A program made the translations under genes and the position numbers. Positions 41,853-52,586 of a stretch of DNA of 64,000 bases are shown one piece after another. Position 1 is the stretch's first letter. Each line of letters starts with the position of its first letter. The notes below the pieces were generated by a model, which was given only the letters and a program-made list of their open reading frames with translations, did no database searches and was not told the DNA's origin. Source of the DNA: Gracilariopsis chorda (lineage: Eukaryota; Rhodophyta; Florideophyceae; Gracilariales; Gracilariaceae); the NCBI GenBank assembly GCA_003194525.1, contig NBIV01000043.1:248001-312000 (forward strand), given 5' to 3'.

Positions 41853-42371
41853 TTAGCACATGTAGGTCCTCTTCCTCAATATCATTATGTTCATTTCTTC
41901 TAAGAGCACGGTAATGTGCCCTTCCCCTTCATCGTCACCATTCATTGTCCGGTGTGATTCGATCTCCTTTGCTATAACCACAACCAGCTCTTGATCCTCA
42001 TCACTTTCAGAGCTGGAAGACGCTCGATAGATTTCTGAGTCTGAGGTGAAATCCTCATCTTCAGTCTCCGATCCTTCCACATCATGGATGCGTTCATCAT
42101 ACTCGAGATCTAATACGGATTCCTTTTCTTCTATAGTCACGGTCACGGTATGATTCCCCATACCGATGCAAGCTTGAATGCTCTCTAAGGTCAGGGAACC
42201 GATAATCATGTACACCGGTGGGTCATCCGCAACCAGAAAGTTTATCAAGGTCTTTGATTCACCGAACAAGACAAGAACGTCTTTGACGACGCTTCGTACT
42301 ACACTCGAGCTTCCATCGGCGACTTTAATCTTCCTCGTGGTTGCTTCCGGTGAGAGCGTAAGTTCTTCCAT
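41853..42371 (-). CDS. Gypsy-3 unit 1 protease-like region and acidic spacer
   Basis: The segment IKVADGSSSVVRSVVKDV, then NFLVADDPPVYMIIGSLTLE, matches the C-terminal half of retropepsins (flap and the I(I/L)G block). A strongly acidic Ser/Asp/Glu stretch follows before RT. 172 codons. Confidence 0.6.
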   Translation of the reverse strand: MEELTLSPEATTRKIKVADGSSSVVRSVVKDVLVLFGESKTLINFLVADDPPVYMIIGSLTLESIQACIGMGNHTVTVTIEEKESVLDLEYDERIHDVEGSETEDEDFTSDSEIYRASSSSESDEDQELVVVIAKEIESHRTMNGDDEGEGHITVLLEEMNIMILRKRTYMC

Positions 42372-42529
42372 CAGAGAACTGGAGAGAACGATGGCACTGC
42401 TTCTGAGTCTAGCAGTGCGGTAATTTTAGTTCCGAATAGCTTCAACTTCACAACTTTCAATCTTCTGATACTTCCAGGCTTATCCGCGACAGGAACCTTC
42501 TGACTTCTAGCGTTCCTCACAAACAGTTT

Positions 42530-42784
42530 TTAAATCTGTCTTTTTGCCTCTTCCACATCTACGCGGAGCAGCTGGCCAAACGTGAGACCACCTGAAGCAT
42601 TTGCCAGCTCGATAAGTACATTGTACCTCCCCACAAAGTCTGAAATTCCATCTTTTCGGGCCCTCTGGGACTTCTTTCGGTCTGGTTTGCGAAGTTTGGG
42701 CTTAACTCTCTTTCGGCTTGGTAGACCTTTCGTGAGGTCAATGACAGGGCCGGATTGAGGGTTGAGCAACTCTTCCACGGCCAT
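42530..42784 (-). CDS. Gypsy-3 unit 1 gag-protease spacer
   Basis: This is an 84-codon Lys/Arg-rich stretch (SRKRVKPKLRKPDRKKSQRA) lying between the zinc knuckles and the protease. Probably part of the gag tail; no domain recognised. Confidence 0.4.
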   Translation of the reverse strand: MAVEELLNPQSGPVIDLTKGLPSRKRVKPKLRKPDRKKSQRARKDGISDFVGRYNVLIELANASGGLTFGQLLRVDVEEAKRQI

Positions 42785-42976
42785 CCTACCCGTCTTTGGC
42801 TGCTTTGGCAGTGCCCTGCCTTCAGCGTCTCTCTTCGTAGCGTTGAAAGTCTATTCTTCTACAACTTCTTCCGTCACTATCCCCACCATATACTCTTTAT
42901 CCTTTCCAGAGTCTTTCGGTTTGTCTCCTTCTACTTTCATATGTGTGTCACTAGCGGCAATGGCGGTTTCTGGCAT

Positions 42977-43189
42977 CTACGGTTTTGACCAACACGTAGC
43001 TTCTGAGTGCCCTATCTTCCCACATCGTGGGCATCTAGTATTCCGGTGAGGATTTTTGACACAGCGGTTTGCGCCATGTCCCGGCTTCTGAAAGAATGAA
43101 CAGACACGAATATTGCTCTCCTCGTTCGAAGTTTGTTTCTTCTTAACCAAAAGAGTAAGTTCCGCTACCTGAGATGTGAGGTCTTCCAC
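42977..43189 (-). CDS. Gypsy-3 unit 1 gag zinc knuckles
   Basis: A short coiled stretch (LTSQVAELTLLVKKKQ) precedes two knuckle-like motifs, CSFFQKPGHGANRC (imperfect) and CPRCGKIGHSEATC (CX2CX4HX4C). This is the nucleocapsid part. Confidence 0.8.
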   Translation of the reverse strand: MEDLTSQVAELTLLVKKKQTSNEESNIRVCSFFQKPGHGANRCVKNPHRNTRCPRCGKIGHSEATCWSKP

Positions 43190-43201
43190 CTTATTTTCCA
43201 G

Positions 43202-43774
43202 TTACTCCACGGTTTGTTCGGGACGACGGAGAATTCTCGTAACGTGTAGTCGCTTACCTTCTCCCTTCCCCTTCCCAATATAGGCTTCACTGAAAGTTTC
43301 TCGGCAACGAACGTAGTCCCGAATGGTACGCTTGAGTGACTTGTAGTGACTTGTACCTCTCAACAACACGTATTGAGCCAGGTCCATATGTTCCATAACT
43401 GCGTTTCTTAGCAGTACAAACTTAGCTTCATCGTTGAAGTTAGCGTTCTTGAAAGCCACATCCATATCCGTCAGAGAACAAGCCATGTCCAATGGACGGA
43501 GCCTACAATTCATGGCTCTTCGTATGTACTCTTCCTTACTGATCACTTCAGAAAACTCTTCAATCATGACTTGCTTCACAGTGGCGTAATCATATGCTTC
43601 TTCGATTAACTGTCCCTCGTATGCGTAGGTTTCGTAATAGAAGTCAAACGCTTTTCCCGTCAAACACGGCAAGAGCTGCGTTGCTTTTTCAGAATCATTG
43701 GCACCTTTCGCTACAACATTGTCAAAGAAAAAGAAGAACTTGACTACATCTGAGTCAGGTTCACCATTAAACAC
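43202..43774 (-). CDS. Gypsy-3 unit 1 gag capsid region
   Basis: This 190-codon stretch is typical of the retrotransposon gag family: FNGEPDSDVVKFFFFFDNVV, then KATQLLPCLTGKAFDFYYE and VKQVMIEEFSEVISKEEYIR. There is no ATG between the LTR edge and this frame, so the true start is unclear. Confidence 0.75.
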   Translation of the reverse strand: MFNGEPDSDVVKFFFFFDNVVAKGANDSEKATQLLPCLTGKAFDFYYETYAYEGQLIEEAYDYATVKQVMIEEFSEVISKEEYIRRAMNCRLRPLDMACSLTDMDVAFKNANFNDEAKFVLLRNAVMEHMDLAQYVLLRGTSHYKSLKRTIRDYVRCRETFSEAYIGKGKGEGKRLHVTRILRRPEQTVE

Positions 43775-43807
43775 TATTGCTGGGGACGACGACAGTGTTC
43801 TAAGAAG

Positions 43808-43825
43808 TCCCTTCTCGAGAGTACC
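43808..43825 (-). other. Gypsy-3 unit 1 primer-binding site
   Basis: Minus-strand TGGTACTCTCGAGAAGGG directly follows the CA end of LTR 2, as expected for a tRNA-primed element. The tRNA was not identified. Confidence 0.55.
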
Positions 43826-44465
43826 ATGAAAGCAACAAAGTGGCTTGCCTCCGCCTTCGGATGGGAAGGGGGGAGGGGCCGGCTTTTATTGACTCTGGCC
43901 CTCCGGCGAGATCGTTGGAGGGCCAATCAGACATCTTCATAGAGACTGGCGTGCCATGCGTGCCGGTCAGGTACGTCCACGTGGACAACCTCTGCAGTCC
44001 ACCTCCAAAGCCGTCCCCACGGGCTGCTATATCAGCGCTCCTTTCTTTTTCTTGCTTTCCTCCTCTCTCCCGTCATCCCGACATCATCTCGCGTTCTTGC
44101 CTAGCCCGAACGCGCCATCGTCGCACTGCCTACTCCTACCCTGCGCTTTGTACCCTGCACCCTGCGCTAAATCTGTCTCCTCCTTGCGCTCTGCGCCCTG
44201 TGCCATATCTGTCTCCGCCTTGCGCCCTGCACCACCACCTTCCGCCTTCCGGCACAACATTGGGGCCAGCGCACACATCTTCTTGAACAAGGCTTCAGAA
44301 ACGGTTACTTCGTCTAGCGGTTACTTATCCTGGTTAATAAAGGGTACCGTAAGCCTGCTCTAAGCCACGTTTGCATTAATTGAGATGTACTAAACTGGGG
44401 TTTAAGTTTCCTAGTATACTCTTATTACAAGCTGACTTGTAGTATTAAAGTAACCAAGAGAATCA
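43826..44465 (-). repeat. Gypsy-3 LTR 2, shared by units 1 and 2
   Basis: 640 bp. It serves as 5' LTR for unit 1 and 3' LTR for unit 2. The 36-bp repeat is present twice. Confidence 0.9.
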
Positions 44466-44467
44466 AA

Positions 44468-44686
44468 ATGGCTCGTACGAAGCCCACCGCTAAAAAGACG
44501 GTATGCGAAGCCCCTCCACACTATCATATTGGAATGAAAGGCATAAAAATTATTCCATTCAACCCCAGGGATAATCTTCTCTTGAAGTTCTCTCGACGTG
44601 GTGATGTGGAGAACGTGCAGATTCTGGACGGCCAGATAGGGCTATGTCAATTTTTTATACGTTGCTCCAACGGCAATGAAGGTTAG
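44468..44686 (+). CDS. Gypsy-3 unit 2 antisense frame a
   Basis: Begins MARTKPTAKKTVCEAPP, the closest of the units to the H3 tail because Ala7 matches. 72 codons, otherwise as unit 1. Confidence 0.55.
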   Translation: MARTKPTAKKTVCEAPPHYHIGMKGIKIIPFNPRDNLLLKFSRRGDVENVQILDGQIGLCQFFIRCSNGNEG

Positions 44687-44731
44687 TTCACGAGAGAAGA
44701 GTTCTGGCAACTTCTAGATCCGCATATTCTT

Positions 44732-45712
44732 ATGTTCCTTGAAGACTCCCCATGGGAGGAGCTTTCTTTCAATGATCTCTACCGTTTAGGGCTGACGCTT
44801 TCCGTGAAGGACAACGTCGATTACAGCACACTTGAGGGGTACTCTTGGGTAATTGAGGAAATGGTATTCAAACATGGATACTACTATGGTGTGGACGAAG
44901 CTACTCAGCACGAACACGCCATTGATGTGTATACCCTTCGCATATTCGGTACGCCTTCCAACGCATCGATGTTCCATTCCGTGACCGAATCTGGAAACGT
45001 TAGGTTTGGCATGGATAGTCGAATCATGGCAATTTCCGAGATGGATGAATGGTGCTTCAAGAACCCAGGACATTATCTACGTATGTCTACTGGCCGTTCT
45101 CGAGAGTCCAATCCCAGCCTTAGGGAGTACGAGCTACCTCACGTGCAGTCCATTCGCTTCCGGGACGAGACTGGTTTATGTCTCCCGGCAGCGTTATGCA
45201 ATGGGCTGCATGCTCTCCACGCTTCTGTTTGCCATGAATACTGGGAAAGGTTCCGAGTTTATCAGAATGGCTTTGAGCAGTTCGGTATCCCTGCACCCCG
45301 GATTCGAGATCTCTGTGATCTACAAAAACACCTTTCTCAGCGTGATGCAAACCTTCAAAGAGTTCATGGACATGGTCACTCGATTCGTCTCACAGATGGT
45401 GTTTATCTCCCTCCTGGTGTCTACCTTCTTACCCTGCACGGAACTGGGGGCGTCTACCACACTTTGGCAATTGATACTGATCATGGTCATATACTTGACT
45501 GTATGGAGCCATACAGATTGCTGCTTTGCCCACATTCCATGCAGAGAAGCGTTGGTAGTGGTTCTGAGTTCCTTGAAGTCACCGAAATCCGGCAACTATT
45601 CTTGGCACCCCATGGTTCTTCTAAACGCCCACGTCATCATAATGATAACCACACTAAGCGTCACCGTAGGCATGCGTCGCATCGTGAGGAGGAAGTTATA
45701 TTGCTCGATTAG
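44732..45712 (+). CDS. Gypsy-3 unit 2 antisense frame b
   Basis: 326 codons, nearly identical to unit 1. The putative nucleophile segment reads ETGLCLPAALCNG, with Gly before Leu-Cys as in many papain-like enzymes. Confidence 0.55.
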   Translation: MFLEDSPWEELSFNDLYRLGLTLSVKDNVDYSTLEGYSWVIEEMVFKHGYYYGVDEATQHEHAIDVYTLRIFGTPSNASMFHSVTESGNVRFGMDSRIMAISEMDEWCFKNPGHYLRMSTGRSRESNPSLREYELPHVQSIRFRDETGLCLPAALCNGLHALHASVCHEYWERFRVYQNGFEQFGIPAPRIRDLCDLQKHLSQRDANLQRVHGHGHSIRLTDGVYLPPGVYLLTLHGTGGVYHTLAIDTDHGHILDCMEPYRLLLCPHSMQRSVGSGSEFLEVTEIRQLFLAPHGSSKRPRHHNDNHTKRHRRHASHREEEVILLD

Positions 45713-45864
45713 GTTCTTCATCAAGGGCTAGTCCTTCGACCCTTATGCATTGATTCAATTAACTGCGCACAAATTGTGTGCATGAATCTGCTTTCCTAAG
45801 CTCATATGTCAAGATTGTATACTATATTTGTTTAGCCAATTACGCATCCGTGCTCACCTTCCTT

Positions 45865-46791
45865 TCAGTTTTCCAGAATCGTTGATCTTCTTACATATGG
45901 GACCAGGCGTCGAGCGTGAATAGGACTCCTGCTTATTTTTCCATGCCTTGAACTTAGAATATAAGCAGGATGCTTAGCTCTAATGATTGTACAAGGACCG
46001 TAGAATTTGGATGTAAACGGGGGCCATTTCTTGGCTTTGTTCATAATTGCCCCTCGAGCTACTAGTACTTCGTTTCCTATCTGAAAGACTTTATCCTTAG
46101 CATCTCGCTGGGAGTTTGAGTGCTTCAGGGCTCGCGTGGCCCTTTGACGCAAGGCAGACTCTAATTCCACCCCACGATGTAAGTCGCTACCGCTTATGAC
46201 GAGAGCGGACGGGTCATCTTGTGACATGCGTGGGGGAACACCATACAGCAATCCAAATGGAGAAGGCCCGTTCTTCAGATGACGGCGCCTGTATCCATAC
46301 AGTACTTTCTGTAGAACTTCGTCCCAAGGCTCTTGGTACTTAAAGATGCTCTTCGTCATGGACTTCTTTAGAATGCCAATCATTCGTTCAGCTCTGCCAT
46401 TCGGCATTAATGCATACGCCATCCCCGTTTTCCAAGTGATGCCGTGGCGTTTGTTGAATACTGGCAGAGCCTTTGCAGTAAACCTAGTGGCATTATCAGA
46501 GATCACAACGCGAGGTGGGCCGAATGGGGTCACGATATTTTCCTTAAGAATTTCAACCACTTCTTTTGCGGTGGATGTCGGTGTGGCTTTCGCAATCGGC
46601 CAACCTGTTACATGTTCTACTCCCACTAACATGAATCGATTTTTCGGGACTGTCTTGGGCAGAGGGCCAGCAAAGTCGATAGAAAATGTATGAAATAAGC
46701 CCGTCAGGGGGTATCGGAGCGTAGTTCGATACGTCGGAACATGTTTTGCTGACTGGCACCCATCACAACTTTTCACGTATTCCGCAAACAT
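45865..46791 (-). CDS. Gypsy-3 unit 2 integrase
   Basis: 308 codons, differing from unit 1 at only a few residues (for example RMSQDDPSA for RMSKDDPSA). Confidence 0.9.
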   Translation of the reverse strand: MFAEYVKSCDGCQSAKHVPTYRTTLRYPLTGLFHTFSIDFAGPLPKTVPKNRFMLVGVEHVTGWPIAKATPTSTAKEVVEILKENIVTPFGPPRVVISDNATRFTAKALPVFNKRHGITWKTGMAYALMPNGRAERMIGILKKSMTKSIFKYQEPWDEVLQKVLYGYRRRHLKNGPSPFGLLYGVPPRMSQDDPSALVISGSDLHRGVELESALRQRATRALKHSNSQRDAKDKVFQIGNEVLVARGAIMNKAKKWPPFTSKFYGPCTIIRAKHPAYILSSRHGKISRSPIHARRLVPYVRRSTILEN

Positions 46792-48319
46792 GCTTATATA
46801 CCTCTGGCCACCAGTAATGTTCTAGAACAAATTGCTCGGTACTATTAACGTCCCAGTGTCCAATATCATCATGAAAAATCCTTAAGATCTGTAGTCGCTT
46901 TCCTCTCCCGGGTATCACCAAGAGCCCTTTCTTCGTTCTACGAAAGAGTCTTTCGTTCCATAACATATAATTCTTAGCGTTCCTCTTGATTTTGCAACGA
47001 TCAAGGGGATCTTTAGATCTCAATGTCAATCCCAAGATGTAGTTCCCTTTATCAACGAGGAAGTGCTCTAATTCTTCGAATATCGGTTCTTCCGAAGAAA
47101 TTGCCATTACGGTTTCATCTGTGTTTTGATCTGCAGATACCTCTATGCGCGACAAGTAATCTGCAACACGATTACTTGCCCCCGGCCTGTACTTTATCTC
47201 AAACTCATATTCCGAAAGAAAATCCATCCATCTTGCAAGTCTCCCGTGGATATCCCGTTTTCTAAACGCATACTGCAAGGCCTGATGATCAGTAATGGGT
47301 GTGAATGGGAGAGAAAATAACAAATAAACACGAAACTTTTTCAGCGCAAAGATGAAGGCTAACGCTTCCCGTTCACAGGCTATATAACGTCTCTCAGTGG
47401 CAGTCATCGTACGACTAGCAAAATTTACTGGATGTAACTTGCCTTCTTTCTTCTGGGAAAGGACTGCCCCTATTGAAACACTGGATACATCTGTTTCGAC
47501 AATGAAAGGTTCATCAAAGTCTGGAGACCCTAGCACAGTGGGTTTCACCGGCTTCGCTTTGAGACATAGGAAAGCTTCTTCCATTTCTTGGGTCCAGTGC
47601 CACTTTTTCTTTGGTGATGTGGCCCCATGCAAGGCAGCAGATGCTTCAGCAAACCTAGGTATAAATCGTCGATAGTAACTGGCCAATCCAAGGAAACCTC
47701 TTAGCTCCGTCGCGGAGGTAGGGTTTAGGGCTTCCTGTATAGCTTTGATCTTCTCTGGGTCCGTCACGATTCCCATCTTGTCAATGATGTGTCCCAAAAG
47801 CTTCACTCGAGGCTGCACCAAAGTACACTTAGTCAGCTTAATCTTCAACCCGTGGGAGGCAGTCCTGTCAATTATTTTTTCGCAATGCATCAGATGATCC
47901 TTTACATTGTCGGAGAAGATTACAACGTCACCCAAGTAGACGCGGACGAAGGATAAGTCTTTCATGACGGCTTCCATCATTCTTTGAAATGCGGCAGGTG
48001 CATTCATCAATCCGAATGGCATGACTCCAAACTTGAATGTACCGAATCTGGAGATGAAAGTAGTCATCTCTTTGCACTCCTCGGCCATCTTTACTTTCCA
48101 ATATCCTGAAAACAAATATAGAGTTGTGAATAATGAGGACCCACTAAGGTCATCAAATATTTCTTCTATGCGTGGTAATGGCAATCGATTGTACTTCATT
48201 TTGGCATTAAATGCGGGATAATCCACGCAACATCTCGGGCTTCCACCCTTCTTTGTCGCGATCACAATAGGGAACGACCAGGCAGAGTATGCTGGTGTGA
48301 TGATTCCTGCACGAAGCAT
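46763..48319 (-). CDS. Gypsy-3 unit 2 reverse transcriptase and RNase H
   Basis: 518 codons with the same blocks as unit 1. SAWSFPIVIATKKGG replaces SAWSLPIV, a variant shared with unit 3. Confidence 0.9.
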   Translation of the reverse strand: MLRAGIITPAYSAWSFPIVIATKKGGSPRCCVDYPAFNAKMKYNRLPLPRIEEIFDDLSGSSLFTTLYLFSGYWKVKMAEECKEMTTFISRFGTFKFGVMPFGLMNAPAAFQRMMEAVMKDLSFVRVYLGDVVIFSDNVKDHLMHCEKIIDRTASHGLKIKLTKCTLVQPRVKLLGHIIDKMGIVTDPEKIKAIQEALNPTSATELRGFLGLASYYRRFIPRFAEASAALHGATSPKKKWHWTQEMEEAFLCLKAKPVKPTVLGSPDFDEPFIVETDVSSVSIGAVLSQKKEGKLHPVNFASRTMTATERRYIACEREALAFIFALKKFRVYLLFSLPFTPITDHQALQYAFRKRDIHGRLARWMDFLSEYEFEIKYRPGASNRVADYLSRIEVSADQNTDETVMAISSEEPIFEELEHFLVDKGNYILGLTLRSKDPLDRCKIKRNAKNYMLWNERLFRRTKKGLLVIPGRGKRLQILRIFHDDIGHWDVNSTEQFVLEHYWWPEVYKHVCGIREKL

Positions 48320-48574
48320 TTTGTCAATCTCACTCCTTATTAAATCTTTATGTCGCGGTGGGAGACGTCTTGCCCTGACCGTTAGAGGTTCTGGATCCTT
48401 TAGCTCAAAAGATGCTTGACAGGGACATCAGCAGGTCTGAGGTCCTCCAGGGCCAAGCAACGGCCTTCGAATCTATAAGTGTTGAAGAGAGCTGCCTCTG
48501 TGCCTGTTCCAAAAGATGCTTGACCTTTGTCGCGAGTACTGCCAATTTTAGGTCTTCTTCCTCTTTGTTCAGGA

Positions 48575-49093
48575 TTAGCACATGTAGGTCCTCTTCCTCA
48601 ATATCATTATGTTCATTTCTTCTAAGAGCACGGTAATGTGCCCTTCCCCTTCATCGTCACCATTCATTCTCCGGTGTGATTCGATCTCCTTTGCTAGAAC
48701 CACAACCAGCTCTTGATCCTCATCACTTTCAGATCTGGAAGACGCTCGATAGATTTCTGAGTCTGAGGTGAAATCCTCATTGTCAGTCTCGGATCCTTCC
48801 ACATCATGGATGCGTTCATCATACTCGAGATCTAATACGGATTCCTTTTCTTCTATAGTCACGGTCACGGTATGATTTCCCATATCGATGCAAGCTTGAA
48901 TGTTCTCTAAGGTCAGGGAACCGATAATCATGTACACCGGTGGGTCATCCGCAACCAGAAAGTTTATCAAGGTCTTTGATTCACCGAACAATACAGGAAC
49001 GTCTTTGACGATGCCTCGTACTACACTCGAGCTTCCATCGGCGACTTTAATCTTCCTCGTGGTTGCTTCCGGTGAGAGCGTAAGTTCTTCCAT
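48575..49093 (-). CDS. Gypsy-3 unit 2 protease-like region and acidic spacer
   Basis: 172 codons. It carries VVRGIVKDVPVLFGES, shared with unit 3 and different from unit 1 (VVRSVVKDVLVLFGES). Confidence 0.6.
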   Translation of the reverse strand: MEELTLSPEATTRKIKVADGSSSVVRGIVKDVPVLFGESKTLINFLVADDPPVYMIIGSLTLENIQACIDMGNHTVTVTIEEKESVLDLEYDERIHDVEGSETDNEDFTSDSEIYRASSRSESDEDQELVVVLAKEIESHRRMNGDDEGEGHITVLLEEMNIMILRKRTYMC

Positions 49094-49257
49094 CAGAGAA
49101 CTGGAGAGAACGATGGCACTGCTCCTGAGTCTAGCAGTGCGTTAACTTTAGTTCCGAATAGCTTCAAATTCACAACTTTCAATCTTCTGATACTTCCAGG
49201 CTTATCCGCGACAGAAACCTTCTGACTTCTAGCGTTCCTCACAAACAGTTTTTAAAT

Positions 49258-49506
49258 CTATCTTTTTGCCTCTTCCGCATCTACACGGAGCAGCTGGCCA
49301 AACGTGAGACCACCTGAAGCATTTGCCAGCTCGATAAGTACATTGTACCTCCCCACAAAGTCTGAAATTCCATCTTTTCGGGCCCTCTGGGACTTCTTTC
49401 GGTCTGGTTTGCGAAGTTTGGGCTTAACTCTCTTTCGGCTTGGTAGACCTTTCGTGAGGTCAATGACAGGGCCGGATTGAGGGTTGAGCAACTCTTCCAC
49501 GGCCAT
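49258..49506 (-). CDS. Gypsy-3 unit 2 gag-protease spacer
   Basis: 82 codons, basic, as in unit 1. Confidence 0.4.
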   Translation of the reverse strand: MAVEELLNPQSGPVIDLTKGLPSRKRVKPKLRKPDRKKSQRARKDGISDFVGRYNVLIELANASGGLTFGQLLRVDAEEAKR

Positions 49507-49698
49507 CCTACCCGTCTTTGGCTGCTTTGGCAGTGCCCTGCCTTCAGCGTCTCTCTTCGTAGCGTTGAAAGTCTATTCTTCTACAACTTCTTCCGTCACT
49601 ATCCCCACCATATACTCTTTATCCTTTCCAGAGTCTTTCGGTTTGTCTCCTTCTACTTTCATATGTGTGTCACTAGCGGCAATGGCGGTTTCTGGCAT

Positions 49699-49911
49699 CT
49701 ACGGTTTTGACCAACACGTAGCTTCTGAGTGCCCTATCTTCCCACATCGTGGGCATCTAGTATTCCGGTGAGGATTTTTGACACAGCGGTTTGCGCCATG
49801 TCCCGGCTTCTGAAAGAATGAACAGACACGAATATTGCTCTCCTCGTTCGAAGTTTGTTTCTTCTTAACCAAAAGAGTAAGTTCCGCTACCTGAGATGTG
49901 AGGTCTTCCAC
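49699..49911 (-). CDS. Gypsy-3 unit 2 gag zinc knuckles
   Basis: 70 codons, identical in translation to unit 1. Confidence 0.8.
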   Translation of the reverse strand: MEDLTSQVAELTLLVKKKQTSNEESNIRVCSFFQKPGHGANRCVKNPHRNTRCPRCGKIGHSEATCWSKP

Positions 49912-49923
49912 CTTATTTTCCAG

Positions 49924-50496
49924 TTACTCCACGGTTTGTTCGGGACGACGGAGAATTCTCGTAACGTGTAGTCGCTTACCTTCTCCCTTCCCCTTCCCAA
50001 TATAGGCTTCACTGAAAGTTTCTCGGCAACGAACGTAGTCCCGAATGGTACGCTTGAGTGACTTGTAGTGACTTGTACCTCTCAACAACACGTATTGAGC
50101 CAGGTCCATATGTTCCATAACTGCGTTTCTTAGCAGTACAAACTTAGCTTCATCGTTGAAGTTAGCGTTCTTGAAAGCCACATCCATATCCGTCAGAGAA
50201 CAAGCCATGTCCAATGGACGGAGCCTACAATTCATGGCTCTTCGTATGTACTCTTCCTTACTGATCACTTCAGAAAACTCTTCAATCATGACTTGCTTCA
50301 CAGTGGCGTAATCATATGCTTCTTCGATTAACTGTCCCTCGTATGCGTAGGTTTCGTAATAGAAGTCAAACGCTTTTCCCGTCAAACACGGCAAGAGCTG
50401 CGTTGCTTTTTCAGAATCATTGGCACCTTTCGCTACAACATTGTCAAAGAAAAAGAAGAACTTGACTACATCTGAGTCAGGTTCACCATTAAACAC
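49924..50496 (-). CDS. Gypsy-3 unit 2 gag capsid region
   Basis: 190 codons, identical in translation to units 1 and 3. Confidence 0.75.
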   Translation of the reverse strand: MFNGEPDSDVVKFFFFFDNVVAKGANDSEKATQLLPCLTGKAFDFYYETYAYEGQLIEEAYDYATVKQVMIEEFSEVISKEEYIRRAMNCRLRPLDMACSLTDMDVAFKNANFNDEAKFVLLRNAVMEHMDLAQYVLLRGTSHYKSLKRTIRDYVRCRETFSEAYIGKGKGEGKRLHVTRILRRPEQTVE

Positions 50497-50530
50497 TATT
50501 GCTGGGGACGACGACAGTGTTCTAAGAAGT

Positions 50531-50548
50531 CCCTTCTCGAGAGTACCA
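50531..50548 (-). other. Gypsy-3 unit 2 primer-binding site
   Basis: Same sequence as in unit 1, adjoining LTR 3. Confidence 0.55.
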
Positions 50549-51187
50549 TGAAAGCAACAAAGTGGCTTGCCTCCGCCTTCGGATGGGAAGGGGGGAGGGG
50601 CCGGCTTTTATTGACTCTGGCCCTCCGGCGAGATCGTTGGAGGGCCAATCAGACATCTTCATAGAGACTGGCGTGCCATGCGTGCCGGTCAGGTACGTCC
50701 ACGTGGACAACCTCTGCAGTCCACCTCCAAAGCCGTCCCCACGGGCTGCTATATCAGCGCTCCTTTCTTTTTCTTGCTTTCCTCCTCTCTCCCGTCATCC
50801 CGACATCATCTCGCGTTCTTGCCTAGCCCGAACGCGCCATCGTCGCACTGCCTGCTCCTACCCTGCGCTTTGTACCCTGCACCCTGCGCTAAATCTGTCT
50901 CCTCCTTGCGCTCTGCGCCCTGTGCCACATCTGTCTCCGCCTTGCACCCTGCGCCACCACCTTCCGCCTTCCGGCACAACATTGGGGCCAGCGCACACAT
51001 CTTCTTGAACAAGGCTTCAGAAACGGTTACTTCGTCTAGCGGTTACTTATCCTGGTTAATAAAGGGTACCGTAAGCCTGCTCTAAGCCACGTTTGCATTA
51101 ATTGAGATGTACTAAACTGGGGTTTAAGTTTCCTAGTATACTCTTATTACAAGCTGACTTGTAGTATTAAAGTAACCAAGAGAATCA
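50549..51187 (-). repeat. Gypsy-3 LTR 3, shared by units 2 and 3
   Basis: 639 bp, differing from LTR 2 by only a few bases. Confidence 0.9.
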
Positions 51188-51406
51188 AAAAGGCTCGTAC
51201 GAAGCCCACCGCTAAAAAGACGGTATGCGAAGCCCCTCCACACTATCATATTGGAATGAAAGGCATAAAAATTATTCCATTCAACCCCAGGGATAATCTT
51301 CTCTTGAAGTTCTCTCGACGTGGTGATGTGGAGAACGTGAAGATTCTGGACGGCCAGATAGGGCTATGTCAATTTTTTATACGTTGCTCCAACGGCAATG
51401 AAGGTT
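51188..51406 (+). pseudogene. Gypsy-3 unit 3 antisense frame a (fossil)
   Basis: Colinear with unit 1 frame a, including the ARTKPTAKKT stretch; this copy looks decayed. Confidence 0.5.
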
Positions 51407-51453
51407 AGTTCACGAGAGAAGAGTTCTGGCAACTTCTAGATCCGCATATTCTT

Positions 51454-52434
51454 ATGTTTCTTGAAGACTCCCCATGGGAGGAGCTTTCTTTCAATGATCT
51501 CTACCGTTTAGGGCTGACGCTTTCCGTGAAGGACAACGTCGATTACAGCACACTTGAGGGGTACTCTTGGGTAATTGAGGAAATGGTATTCAAACATGGA
51601 TACTACTATGGTGTGGACGAAGCTACTCAGCACGAACACGCCATTGATGTGTATACCCTTCGCATATTTGGTACGCCTTCCAAAGCATCGATGTTCCATT
51701 CCGTGACCGAATCTGGAAACTTTAGGTTTGGCATGGATAATCGAATCATGGCAATTTCCGAGATGGATGAATGGTGCTTCAAGAACCCAGGACATTATCT
51801 ACGTATGTCTACTGGCCGTTCTCGAGAGTCCAATCCCAGCCTTAGGGATTACGAGCTACCTCACGTGCAGTCCATTCGCTTCCGGGACGAGACTGGTTTA
51901 TGTCTCCCGGCAGCGTTATGCAATGGGCTGCATGCTCTCCACGCTTCTGTTTGCCATGAATACTGGGAAAGGTTCCGAGTTTATCAGAATGGCTTTGAGC
52001 AGTTCGGTATCCCTGCACCCCGGATTCGAGATCTCTGTGATCTACAAAAACACCTTTCTCAGCGTGATGCAAACCTTCAAAGAGTTCATGGACATGGTCA
52101 CTCGATTCGTCTCACAGATGGTGTTTATCTCCCTCCTGGTGTCTACCTTCTTACCCTGCACGGAACTGGGGGCGTCTACCACACTTTGGCAATTGATACT
52201 GATCATGGTCATATACTTGACTTTATGGAGCCATACAGATTGCTGCTTTGCCCACATTCCCTGCAGAGAAGCGTTGGTAGTGGTTCTGAGTTCCTTGAAG
52301 TCACCGAAATCCGGCAACTATTCTTGGCACCCCATGGTTTTTCTAAACACCCACGTCATCGTAATGATAACCACACTAAGCGTCACCGTAGGCATGCGTC
52401 GCATCGTGAGGAGGAAGTTATATTCCTCGATTAG
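51454..52434 (+). CDS. Gypsy-3 unit 3 antisense frame b
   Basis: 326 codons. It is the most diverged of the three full copies (for example SKASMFHSV and RNDNHTKRH), but the Cys and His/Asp segments are kept. Confidence 0.55.
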   Translation: MFLEDSPWEELSFNDLYRLGLTLSVKDNVDYSTLEGYSWVIEEMVFKHGYYYGVDEATQHEHAIDVYTLRIFGTPSKASMFHSVTESGNFRFGMDNRIMAISEMDEWCFKNPGHYLRMSTGRSRESNPSLRDYELPHVQSIRFRDETGLCLPAALCNGLHALHASVCHEYWERFRVYQNGFEQFGIPAPRIRDLCDLQKHLSQRDANLQRVHGHGHSIRLTDGVYLPPGVYLLTLHGTGGVYHTLAIDTDHGHILDFMEPYRLLLCPHSLQRSVGSGSEFLEVTEIRQLFLAPHGFSKHPRHRNDNHTKRHRRHASHREEEVIFLD

Positions 52435-52586
52435 GTTCTTCATCAAGGGCTAGTCCTTCGACCCTTGTGCATTGATTCAATTAACTGCGCACAAATTGCG
52501 TGCATGAATCTGCTTTCCTAAGCTCATATATAAAGATTGTATACTATATTTGTTTAGCCAATTACGCATCCGTGCTCACCTTCCTT

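Noticed and set aside
43840-44363. Pro/Ser-rich 135-148-codon frames in each gypsy-3 LTR
   Set aside because: They read through the C/T-rich minisatellite of the LTR and have no domain; open by composition.
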